From: Lachnospiraceae bacterium UBA3632
Lineage (GTDB): Bacteria > Bacillota > Clostridia > Lachnospirales > Lachnospiraceae
Reading direction: 5' to 3'
Length of the DNA: 21,449 nucleotides
NCBI GenBank assembly: GCA_002373975.1
Contig: DFKZ01000112.1
Location: 1 to 21,449 of the forward strand
A model generated the notes under the pieces. The model ran no database searches, was not told the DNA's origin, and was given only the letters and a program-made list of their open reading frames with translations. The position numbers and the translations under genes were made by a program. Shown here in pieces: positions 9,336-15,293 of this stretch. Numbering within the stretch: position 1 is the first letter of the stretch; every line of letters begins with the position of its first letter.

Positions 9336-9356
9336 ATTAGTAAAAAAAGGTATAAT
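9328..9356 (+). promoter_or_regulatory. Sigma-A promoter of the zinc-ribbon operon
   Basis: TTGCGT (9328-9333), a 17-base spacer, and a consensus TATAAT (9351-9356). The start site should be near 9363, giving a short leader before the first ORF at 9377. Confidence 0.75.
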
Positions 9357-9376
9357 TTTTCATACAGAAGGCGTGA

Positions 9377-9460
9377 ATGTTTATGCGTACCATTCGGATT
9401 CGGAATGTTACTAATCCAAAACAGAAGAAAAAACGTTATAAAACCATGGTAGGAAATTAA
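9377..9460 (+). CDS. Possible small basic peptide, first ORF of the operon
   Basis: A 27-residue ORF beginning MFMRTIRIRN and ending KKKRYKTMVGN, rich in Lys and Arg. GAAGG lies 5 bases upstream of the first ATG. The stop codon directly abuts the ATG of the next gene (TAAATG), so translation could be coupled. It sits just after the predicted transcription start. I do not recognise it. It could be a real small protein, a translation-coupling leader, or chance. Length alone cannot decide. Confidence 0.35.
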   Translation: MFMRTIRIRNVTNPKQKKKRYKTMVGN

Positions 9461-10033
9461 ATGCATTATTCTATTCAGAGTTTAAGATGTTCCAGTTGTG
9501 GCGCACCTATAGAAATCAACCAAGTAAAATGTGAATTTTGTGGGTCAAGGTTGCATATTACTTCTTTTCGCTCGATTCCGTTTTTTACAGATGATATGCT
9601 ACGAGAACAGATAAGTAATAATACAAAGAATAGCAAAGATATTCTTGACTTATTCTCAAGGGCATTATGTTTGCTTAAACTTCATGTGTTTAAACAGGCT
9701 GAAGATATATACAGAAGTATTATTACTCAAAATATCGAAAACGATGAATGTTTTTTTCTTTTAAGTGTTGCTCTGTTGGAAGGGAGAAAGCCCTTTTTAC
9801 ACAAAAAGAATGAAGTTGATGAAATGACACGGTGCATAGAAAACGCTATTTTACTTAAACCCAGTGGGATATACTATTTGTTTTATTCATATTTGATACA
9901 GGATTACTATGAAAAGAAAGGCATGAGATATAAGGAAAAAAGTGATTACTATAAGACAAAATCACTAGAATTAGGAGTTTCCGAAGGTGATAGAAAGATT
10001 CTGCAACAATTTATAGATTGGGAGGAATGGTGA
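9461..10033 (+). CDS. Zinc-ribbon protein with TPR-like helices, unknown function
   Basis: A 190-residue protein. The N-terminus carries a four-cysteine zinc ribbon, C10-X2-C13-X10-C24-X2-C27. The rest is helical and contains TPR-like pairs (LLKLHVFKQAEDIYRSII; DECFFLLSVALLEG; CIENAILLKPSGIYYLFYSYLI), about residues 55-185. There is no signal peptide or membrane segment, so it should be cytosolic. A weak AGGA 6 bases upstream gives the start. The stop overlaps the next start by one base (TGATG), so the two are coupled. The coding sequence is clearly AT-richer than the flanking housekeeping genes, consistent with acquired DNA. I do not recognise a named family. Confidence 0.8.
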   Translation: MHYSIQSLRCSSCGAPIEINQVKCEFCGSRLHITSFRSIPFFTDDMLREQISNNTKNSKDILDLFSRALCLLKLHVFKQAEDIYRSIITQNIENDECFFLLSVALLEGRKPFLHKKNEVDEMTRCIENAILLKPSGIYYLFYSYLIQDYYEKKGMRYKEKSDYYKTKSLELGVSEGDRKILQQFIDWEEW

Positions 10034-10737
10034 TGGAAATAAAAAAAACAAGCGACTATTTCTTAAATATTGAAGATATAGCCAGATTTAAAAGAAAAGG
10101 AGTAGCAGGTCTGGTTTGGGGAATAATCTTCATTGTCGTTGGTGTTCCTTTGTTATTTCTTTATGGTCTGGGATTTGTATTTATTCTATGTGGAATAGCT
10201 TTCTTGATTACGGGATCGAATTATAGAAGGAGAGGTAAGGCTCAAGTTCTGCGAGGAGACGAATATGATTCTTTGGTTTATGAATTGGTTAATCAAAAAG
10301 GCGGAAATATCTTACAGAAACTTGGATTAGATACCTCGGAAGTACAGTTGATTAAACCGATTTGTTTTATTTGTTTTAATTTTTTAGAATCCCAGAAATG
10401 TAAAGTGGGTGAAGATGGAGTACCAAGATCAAATATTATAGATAAAACTGTTATGTTTTTTACAGAAAACGAGATGCATTTTTACAAAATCTCCTGCAAT
10501 TCTATCAATAACGAGATCAGGGAAACAACAAAAATATGGTTTTACAAGGATATTATGAGTATTGAAATAAACAATGGTAATAAGATATTTGACAGAGAAA
10601 CGGTTTGCTACCTTGAAGTGAAAATTTCGCTTGCTAACGGTAAGGAAGAGACAATTATTTTATCAGGTGAGAAAGCAGATGAATATAAAGAATCGGTGAA
10701 TGCCATGCGATATTTAATAAAAGAACATAGGGAATGA
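10033..10737 (+). CDS. Two-helix membrane protein, unknown function
   Basis: A 234-residue protein. The start at 10033 is chosen because GGAGG at 10021-10025 lies 7 bases upstream; alternatives at 10018 (TTG) and 10027 overlap the ribosome binding site. Two adjacent hydrophobic helices lie at about residues 23-60 (GLVWGIIFIVVGVPLLFLYG and GFVFILCGIAFLITG), forming a hairpin. A ~170-residue domain follows with alternating strands, possibly PH-like (TVMFFTENEMHFYKISC, IWFYKDIMSIEI, CYLEVKISLANG). That fold guess is weak. It is the middle gene of the operon, coupled to the zinc-ribbon gene before it, with 16 bases to the next gene. Confidence 0.78.
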   Translation: MEIKKTSDYFLNIEDIARFKRKGVAGLVWGIIFIVVGVPLLFLYGLGFVFILCGIAFLITGSNYRRRGKAQVLRGDEYDSLVYELVNQKGGNILQKLGLDTSEVQLIKPICFICFNFLESQKCKVGEDGVPRSNIIDKTVMFFTENEMHFYKISCNSINNEIRETTKIWFYKDIMSIEINNGNKIFDRETVCYLEVKISLANGKEETIILSGEKADEYKESVNAMRYLIKEHRE

Positions 10738-10753
10738 GAAAGGAAAGGAAATT

Positions 10754-12973
10754 ATGGGAATCTTAGGTAATGCTTTAGCTAATATGGTAACAAAAAGCCA
10801 AGGATATGAAACATTAAAAACAGATAAAACAAATCTATATGAATTGATAAAAAATGTTGTATATGATTGCCGGGATGATAATGATCATAAGTTATTGAAG
10901 AAGACCATACAAGCAAGTGCAATGGCTCAAGTAAAAAGATATGATTCCTCTAGTGGTAATTGGAGCTTGACATTTGATAATCCCGGTCTTGGTCGAACTT
11001 CAGCTTTAGTTCCTGAAATCCGAGTGTTTGATCATTATAATATGAAAATATATGTTTACAAGGGAGTGTTGAAATCTTTAAGAGAGGATGTAGCGGCAAT
11101 TATAAATGATAGGCTTAAGAACGGAATTACTGCAACTCCTAAACCGAATGAAAGCATAGATGAAACCAAAGCGGATAGCTCTGTAGTAATAGATGACCCA
11201 TCAGATAAGGGGCGAATATTTGCGGATAAGATTATTTGTCCTATATGTGGATTAGAAACCACAGCAAAAGCTGGAAAATGCGACTTTTGCGGTGGAGAGT
11301 TGTTACATGATAAACACTTTTCAACTCAGGAAAACGTAGTTGATGTACAAGAAGTACATAACGAAATATTTTCTGAAGAAGAGATTCCTAAAGAGGAAGA
11401 AAAAATAATAGTTGAAAATGCTATTTCAGATGAAAATGATGTAAATAGGAGGGAGAATACAACCGCTTTAAACAAGGAAAATCGGAAGAGAAAAGATATC
11501 AATGCATCAAAAAACGAAATCGTATATGATCACTTTGATAGCGCGATTTCACCAAATGACTCTGCGAATGAGAAAACGAAAAAGAAAGGCTCAACTGGCG
11601 TGCTGAGTCTAGTCTTTGGAATAGTGGGATTATGTACGTGTATGGTTGGCGGCGCTGCATTTGCTATTGCCGGACTTATTATAGGAATAGTGAATATAAA
11701 GAAGAAACCCGAGGATATTAAACTCAAGGTTGGTATTATTCTTTCAGCTATAACGATAGCATTGGGGACAGTGATAACAATAGTGCTTTTCACGTTAATG
11801 GGGAGAACTATAAGTGATTCTTTGGACAATGTTCAAACAAAGCAGACTGAACAAATTATATCTATGTTCTCTGGTAAAACATATTATTCACCGGATACTG
11901 CGACATTACTGGTTATCAAGGAAGATAGCGTGGAATTAGGGGTATCCATAGGAAACAAGGACTCATTATACGCGGTGGAACAGTATAGTTTGGAAAAAGG
12001 TGTCCTAACGTTACATCCGGGCTCAAGTATTCCTGAAACGAAATTACTGTATGATTCGGTAAAAGATTGTTTTACTGATATGGATACCGGGGATGTATTA
12101 TTCAATAGAGAATCTATTCCAGTATCACATGCCATCGGGGATATAAGTAAGATTAAATCATTTATGGGTAGAACCTATCATAGTTCAGAACCAGAAATTA
12201 TTGATGATATGTTGGTCTTTAAGGATGATACCTTGTATTATGGAGTAAGTAATGCTTATTCGGGTGACCCTACTTTAATTGAAGTATCATCGTATTCTTT
12301 TGAAAAAGATGAGCTCATATACTCTACTATAACATTTGGAATTACAGAAACAAGAGAATTTATCTACAATAAAGAATCGGATTATTTTACTGACAAAAGA
12401 GCAGGTATAGATTATCTGAATGCAGATGTAACTTATTTAGATGAGAATTATGCTCAGATGGAAGAGCAAAATGAAGACTCTGATAATCCTATAGATGTAA
12501 TGATTGCATTCGGATATACTATTGGACAATATGATAGTTACTATTTTATCTGCGATCTTTTGAACGCAATTGACCAGAATACAGAGTGCCATTCGATGGC
12601 AGATATACGCGAATACTTGATTGACAGAGGTTACTATACTAAATCTGATTTAGATAGACTTAATGACGAAATAGTGTGCCATAATTTTATGTGGCTGTAT
12701 AGATCCGACAGTATTCCCAAATTCATTCCTCAATGGTTTGATTCAGAATGGCATCTAACCGGAGGAGTCCCTATTTATTTTGTAGAAGTTACTGCTCCTG
12801 ACGGTTATGTTAATATGCGAGAAGGTTCGGGAACTCAGTATGACATAATTACACCTATATATAATGGGAGTTTTCTAAGGGTCTATGAAGAAACTGATGA
12901 TCGTAAATGGCTACTTGTTACGATGGAAGACTTTGAGGGCTGGGTGGCATCATCGCAGGTTACAAGACTATAA
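10754..12973 (+). CDS. Large zinc-ribbon, membrane and SH3-domain protein
   Basis: A 739-residue protein. In order: an N-terminal ~140-residue domain; a zinc ribbon C162-X2-C165-X10-C176-X2-C179 with exactly the cysteine spacing of the 190-residue protein upstream; an acidic, probably disordered linker; two hydrophobic helices (about 283-318 and 326-350, DUF4190-like, GLIIGIVNIKKK between); a tandem pair of ~85-residue repeats (about 373-455 and 471-557); a helical stretch; and a C-terminal bacterial SH3 domain (about 680-739, VNMREGSGTQYDIITPIYNG to WVASSQVTRL). The zinc ribbon and the SH3 domain are probably on opposite sides of the membrane, suggesting a link between a cytosolic partner and the cell wall. 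AAGGAAAGGAA upstream supports the start. Function unknown. Confidence 0.8.
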   Translation: MGILGNALANMVTKSQGYETLKTDKTNLYELIKNVVYDCRDDNDHKLLKKTIQASAMAQVKRYDSSSGNWSLTFDNPGLGRTSALVPEIRVFDHYNMKIYVYKGVLKSLREDVAAIINDRLKNGITATPKPNESIDETKADSSVVIDDPSDKGRIFADKIICPICGLETTAKAGKCDFCGGELLHDKHFSTQENVVDVQEVHNEIFSEEEIPKEEEKIIVENAISDENDVNRRENTTALNKENRKRKDINASKNEIVYDHFDSAISPNDSANEKTKKKGSTGVLSLVFGIVGLCTCMVGGAAFAIAGLIIGIVNIKKKPEDIKLKVGIILSAITIALGTVITIVLFTLMGRTISDSLDNVQTKQTEQIISMFSGKTYYSPDTATLLVIKEDSVELGVSIGNKDSLYAVEQYSLEKGVLTLHPGSSIPETKLLYDSVKDCFTDMDTGDVLFNRESIPVSHAIGDISKIKSFMGRTYHSSEPEIIDDMLVFKDDTLYYGVSNAYSGDPTLIEVSSYSFEKDELIYSTITFGITETREFIYNKESDYFTDKRAGIDYLNADVTYLDENYAQMEEQNEDSDNPIDVMIAFGYTIGQYDSYYFICDLLNAIDQNTECHSMADIREYLIDRGYYTKSDLDRLNDEIVCHNFMWLYRSDSIPKFIPQWFDSEWHLTGGVPIYFVEVTAPDGYVNMREGSGTQYDIITPIYNGSFLRVYEETDDRKWLLVTMEDFEGWVASSQVTRL

Positions 12974-12986
12974 ACTCTTGTTAGAA

Positions 12987-13013
12987 TGTAGATAACCCGC
13001 GTTTGTAGATAAC
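12987..13013 (+). repeat. Short direct repeat after the operon
   Basis: TGTAGATAAC occurs at 12987-12996 and 13004-13013, a 17-base period, just before the long hairpin. Meaning unknown. Confidence 0.5.
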
Positions 13014-13018
13014 GCTGA

Positions 13019-13104
13019 AAAAAGCATCTGTTTTGCTGAAATAAAATCTGTATTCGTCAAATTGACGAAAGTAGAGATTCAGTAAAATAGATGCTTTTTG
13101 TGTT
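13019..13104 (+). terminator. Long hairpin, likely end of the zinc-ribbon operon
   Basis: AAAAAGCATCT (13019-13029) pairs with AGATGCTTTTT at the right end. Pairing continues with two wobbles through TTTTGCTGAA/TTCAGTAAAA. It is capped by a perfect inner stem TTCGTCAA (13053-13060) and TTGACGAA (13062-13069). The right arm ends in five Ts. It is far longer than needed for a terminator and nearly symmetric; a small mobile repeat (MITE-like) is an alternative. Confidence 0.65.
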
Positions 13105-13127
13105 GAAAAAGTATAATTGTGCAATTT

Positions 13128-13158
13128 CACAATGTATTCTTATTGTGCAACTTTTTTT
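13128..13158 (+). terminator. Second possible terminator
   Basis: CACAAT (13128-13133) pairs with ATTGTG (13142-13147), then CAAC and seven Ts (13152-13158). The stem is weak, so this may only back up the longer hairpin upstream. Confidence 0.35.
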
Positions 13159-13171
13159 ACTCGAAAACCTA

Positions 13172-13200
13172 TTGAATTGGCTGAGCCTATTTGATATATT
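13172..13200 (+). promoter_or_regulatory. Promoter of the small hydrophobic ORF (toxin-like mRNA)
   Basis: TTGAAT (13172-13177), a spacer of exactly 17 bases, and TATATT (13195-13200) preceded by TGA (extended -10). The start site is predicted at 13207-13209, directly at the left arm of the inverted repeat. Confidence 0.65.
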
Positions 13201-13247
13201 GTCCTCGGGAAAGCCACGAGGCAACGGCGGCTGATCTCACATTCTGA

Positions 13248-13279
13248 CGAAAGGAGGTAAAATCCAATCGAAAGGAGGT
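13248..13279 (+). promoter_or_regulatory. Tandem duplicated ribosome binding site
   Basis: CGAAAGGAGGT occurs twice, at 13248-13258 and 13269-13279, 21 bases apart. Only the second lies at the right distance (8 bases from GGAGG) from the ATG at 13287. The first has no start codon near it and may act as a ribosome standby site. Confidence 0.75.
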
Positions 13280-13286
13280 GAGGCAT

Positions 13287-13418
13287 ATGGAGATTATCGG
13301 ACTCATCCTACGGGGGATTTCGGTGCTTCTGTCTCTGATTAGACTTGTGTACGAAGTATGCAGGGATAAAAAGAGAGCCGCCACTGGCAACAACAGTGAC
13401 GGCGGTGCTACGAAGTAG
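13287..13418 (+). CDS. Small hydrophobic peptide, type I toxin-like
   Basis: A 43-residue ORF missed by length cut-offs. The N-terminal half is a hydrophobic helix (MEIIGLILRGISVLLSLI, continuing RLVYEV, about residues 2-24) with two arginines. A basic patch (CRDKKR) and a Gly/Asn/Ser tail ending DGGATK follow. It has a near-perfect AAGGAGGTG ribosome binding site, its own promoter, a structured mRNA with complementary ends, and a convergent antisense RNA predicted over its 3' half. Size and layout match known type I membrane toxins (Fst, TxpA and BsrG types), but I do not recognise the sequence as a named family. It could also be a non-toxic small membrane protein. A frame on the opposite strand across the same bases is taken to be a shadow. 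Confidence 0.6.
   Translation: MEIIGLILRGISVLLSLIRLVYEVCRDKKRAATGNNSDGGATK
13368..13405 (-). terminator. Terminator of the antisense RNA, inside the small ORF
   Basis: On the - strand, CCGCCG-T-CACTG (13405-13394) pairs with CAGTGGCGG (13386-13378) around a 7-base loop, followed by CTCTC and five Ts (13372-13368). On the + strand the same hairpin is not followed by Ts, so it is directional. Confidence 0.65.
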
Positions 13419-13420
13419 CA
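13406..13420 (+). other. Small hairpin over the stop codon of the small ORF
   Basis: TGCTAC, loop GAA, GTAGCA: a perfect 6-pair stem that encloses the TAG stop. It adds to the dense structure of this RNA and may act as a start point for sense-antisense pairing; that role is a guess. Confidence 0.5.
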
Positions 13421-13470
13421 TTTGCACTATCTATTGAGGTCAGCCGCTCTCGTGGCTTTCTTCAATTAAT

Positions 13471-13499
13471 AATCTATCACATCTGTACCTTTTTTTCAA
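13471..13499 (-). promoter_or_regulatory. Antisense promoter
   Basis: Read on the - strand: TTGAAA (13499-13494), exactly 17 bases, then TAGATT (13476-13471) with TGA just before it (extended -10). It points toward the small ORF and convergent to its promoter. Confidence 0.65.
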
Positions 13500-13554
13500 G
13501 GTTATTTCCCCGTTCAAACGCAAATATTGAGCAGACAATGAGCAAATAGGGCAT

Positions 13555-13577
13555 AGCGGCATTCAGGTGCCGCTTTT
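13555..13577 (+). terminator. Terminator hairpin, likely end of the toxin-like mRNA
   Basis: AGCGGCA (13555-13561), a 6-base loop, TGCCGCT (13568-13574), a perfect 7-pair stem running into TTTTAT. It would end the mRNA that starts near 13208 (about 370 nt). It lies only 12 bases before the GH43 start codon and may also affect that gene. Confidence 0.65.
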
Positions 13578-13589
13578 ATAATTTATGCT

Positions 13590-15197
13590 ATGAGAAACCA
13601 TATAAAGAAACTGATTGCCTGTTTTGCTGTACTGCTGTCGGGAGCATTGATTGTAGCATGCGCCGGAGGGACAGGCGGTCTGAAAGAAAACGGATCAAAA
13701 GAAGATCAAAACGAGAAAAAGGAAGGTACAGAAATGGACGAGATTAAAAAGATGTTCGACGGGATCAAACTGAGCGATGTAATTAAGCCTCTCACCGATC
13801 ACAATCCGCTGATGGTGCAGCGCTTCGGAGCTGATCCTTATGCGCTTGTTTACGACGGAAGAGTGTATATTTACATGACAGGCGACGACATCATGTATAA
13901 CGAGGACGGAAGTGTTAAGGAGAATAATTACTCAAATATTTATACTCTGAATGTTATTTCATCCGCAGATCTTGTAAACTGGACGGATCACGGATCGGTT
14001 TATGCCGCTTCTTCAAAGGGGCAGGCTACATGGGGTTCCAACTCGTGGGCTCCTGCGGCTGCATATAAAAACATTGACGGAAAGGACAAATTCTTCCTCT
14101 ACTTCGCAAACAGCGGAAACGGTATAGCAGTGCTTACCGCAGATACCCCTTACGGACCTTTTACCGATCCTATAGGAGGGCCGCTCATTTCCCGTCAGAC
14201 TCCTACCTGCGCAGAGGTTGCGTGGCTCTTTGACCCTGCAGTGCTGATGGATGATGATGGAAATGCGTACATCTATTTCGGCGGCGGAATTCCCAAGCCG
14301 GAGATGGCTGCAAACCCCGGCACCGCACGTGTGGCAAAGCTTGGAGCGGATATGATAAGCCTCGACGGAGATCCCATTCCCATCGAGAACGTGGCTTATC
14401 TATTCGAGGATTCCGGGATCAATAAGATAGGTGGGACATATTATTATTCATACTGTTCCAATTTCAGTATGACTCCCGAGGCGGAAAAGGAGCTGGGTTA
14501 TCGCAACGGCGAGATCGTAACCATGAAGTCGGATAGTCCCATGGGACCTTTCGAGCCGGCAAATCCCGTGCTTGCAAACCCTGAGCACTTCTTCGGGCGC
14601 GGCGGAAACAATCATCATTGCATGTTTGAGTTTAACGGTCAGTGGTATATCGCCTATCACTCAAGGATCCTGGAGGAAGGCCTTAAGATGGAAGGCGGCG
14701 GATACCGCAGCACAAATATCGACTTTATAAAGTTTGATGAAAACGGTGCACCCACCACTTCCGTGGGAACCAGAGCAGGCGTGCCTCAGGTGGGTAATCT
14801 TAACCCTTACGAGACCGTGCAGGCGGTAACACTTGGGAACGCATCCGGAATAGAGACGGTGCAGTTCGGTGAGGTGGCAGAAAAGTACGGCTCCGGCGAT
14901 ATGATCTTAACAGGCATTCACGACGGCAGCTGGACATGCGTTTACGGGGCGGATTTCGGATCGCAGGCAGCTAAAGAGATCACCATAAGCCTTCGCGGAA
15001 ACGGTTCCGGTGCCATCAGATTGAGCGTAGATTATCCGGGCTCAAATGCGGTGGCATATATTCCCGTGAATGCTCCCGGAGCGGAGTTTACGGAAGTGAC
15101 CGTGAAGCTCGATCAGGAGATCACCGGAGTTCATAATGTATTCTTCACCTACGCGGGCGAGGGATATGAAATTAAAGAGTGGAAGTTTGGCAGATAA
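13590..15197 (+). CDS. GH43 lipoprotein, arabinoxylan arabinofuranosidase/xylosidase-like
   Basis: A 535-residue protein. The N-terminus is a lipoprotein signal (basic MRNHIKK, hydrophobic core, lipobox IVAC with Cys24), then a charged linker. The GH43 domain covers about residues 68-390: NPLMVQRFGADPY with base Asp82, WLFDPAVL with Asp215, and LFEDSG with acid Glu273. The motif order resembles B. subtilis XynD-type arabinoxylan arabinofuranohydrolases. A C-terminal CBM6-like beta-sandwich (about 410-535, ending VHNVFFTYAGEGYEIKEWKF) fits xylan binding. It is probably held on the outer face of the membrane. The start has no visible ribosome binding site, while an in-frame ATG at 13734 has a strong one (AAGGAAGG, 7 bases). 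Family is certain; substrate is inferred. Confidence 0.9.
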   Translation: MRNHIKKLIACFAVLLSGALIVACAGGTGGLKENGSKEDQNEKKEGTEMDEIKKMFDGIKLSDVIKPLTDHNPLMVQRFGADPYALVYDGRVYIYMTGDDIMYNEDGSVKENNYSNIYTLNVISSADLVNWTDHGSVYAASSKGQATWGSNSWAPAAAYKNIDGKDKFFLYFANSGNGIAVLTADTPYGPFTDPIGGPLISRQTPTCAEVAWLFDPAVLMDDDGNAYIYFGGGIPKPEMAANPGTARVAKLGADMISLDGDPIPIENVAYLFEDSGINKIGGTYYYSYCSNFSMTPEAEKELGYRNGEIVTMKSDSPMGPFEPANPVLANPEHFFGRGGNNHHCMFEFNGQWYIAYHSRILEEGLKMEGGGYRSTNIDFIKFDENGAPTTSVGTRAGVPQVGNLNPYETVQAVTLGNASGIETVQFGEVAEKYGSGDMILTGIHDGSWTCVYGADFGSQAAKEITISLRGNGSGAIRLSVDYPGSNAVAYIPVNAPGAEFTEVTVKLDQEITGVHNVFFTYAGEGYEIKEWKFGR

Positions 15198-15293
15198 TTT
15201 CATATAATAATGATATGATATTTGGAAGAAAGCCCAAGGTCCGAACTGAACCTGCAAAGGTAAGTTTGCCGGGGTTAAGGTAAGAGTCTGATT

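Larger units (their letters stand above)
13210..13459. repeat. Interrupted inverted repeat flanking the small ORF
   Basis: AAAGCCACGAG (13210-13220) is a perfect inverse of CTCGTGGCTTT (13449-13459). GCGGCTGATCTCA (13227-13239) is the inverse of TGAGGTCAGCCGC (13435-13447) with one change that becomes a U-G wobble in RNA. Together they make 24 pairs separated by a 6-versus-1-base internal loop. In the mRNA of the small ORF these arms would join its 5' and 3' regions. Confidence 0.9.
13368..13463 (-). ncRNA. Predicted antisense RNA (type I antitoxin candidate)
   Basis: Defined by a - strand promoter (below) with a start near 13463 and a - strand terminator at 13405-13368, giving about 96 nt. 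It is fully complementary to codons ~28-43, the stop and the 3' untranslated part of the small ORF. Its first ~30 bases (GAAGAAAGCCACGAG...) are nearly the same as the predicted 5' end of the sense mRNA because of the inverted repeat. Existence is inferred from sequence signals only. Confidence 0.55.

Noticed and set aside
13111..13118. TATAAT at the end of the long hairpin
   Set aside because: The only -35-like word (TTGAAA) is three bases away, too close for a promoter.
13187..13393. A 68-codon frame on the - strand across the toxin-like locus
   Set aside because: It overlaps the promoter, both ribosome binding site repeats and the ORF of the better-supported + strand gene, and has no ribosome binding site of its own that fits.
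13210..13459. The inverted repeat as the ends of a MITE or small insertion sequence
   Set aside because: No target-site duplication is visible, the repeat is interrupted asymmetrically, and both outer flanks carry promoters aimed inward at exact spacing, which fits an RNA-regulated locus better. A genome-wide copy search could reopen this.
15198..15293. Possible promoter (TATAAT or TATGAT near 15203-15218) before prmA
   Set aside because: The -10-like words are present, but no -35 box lies at an acceptable distance.
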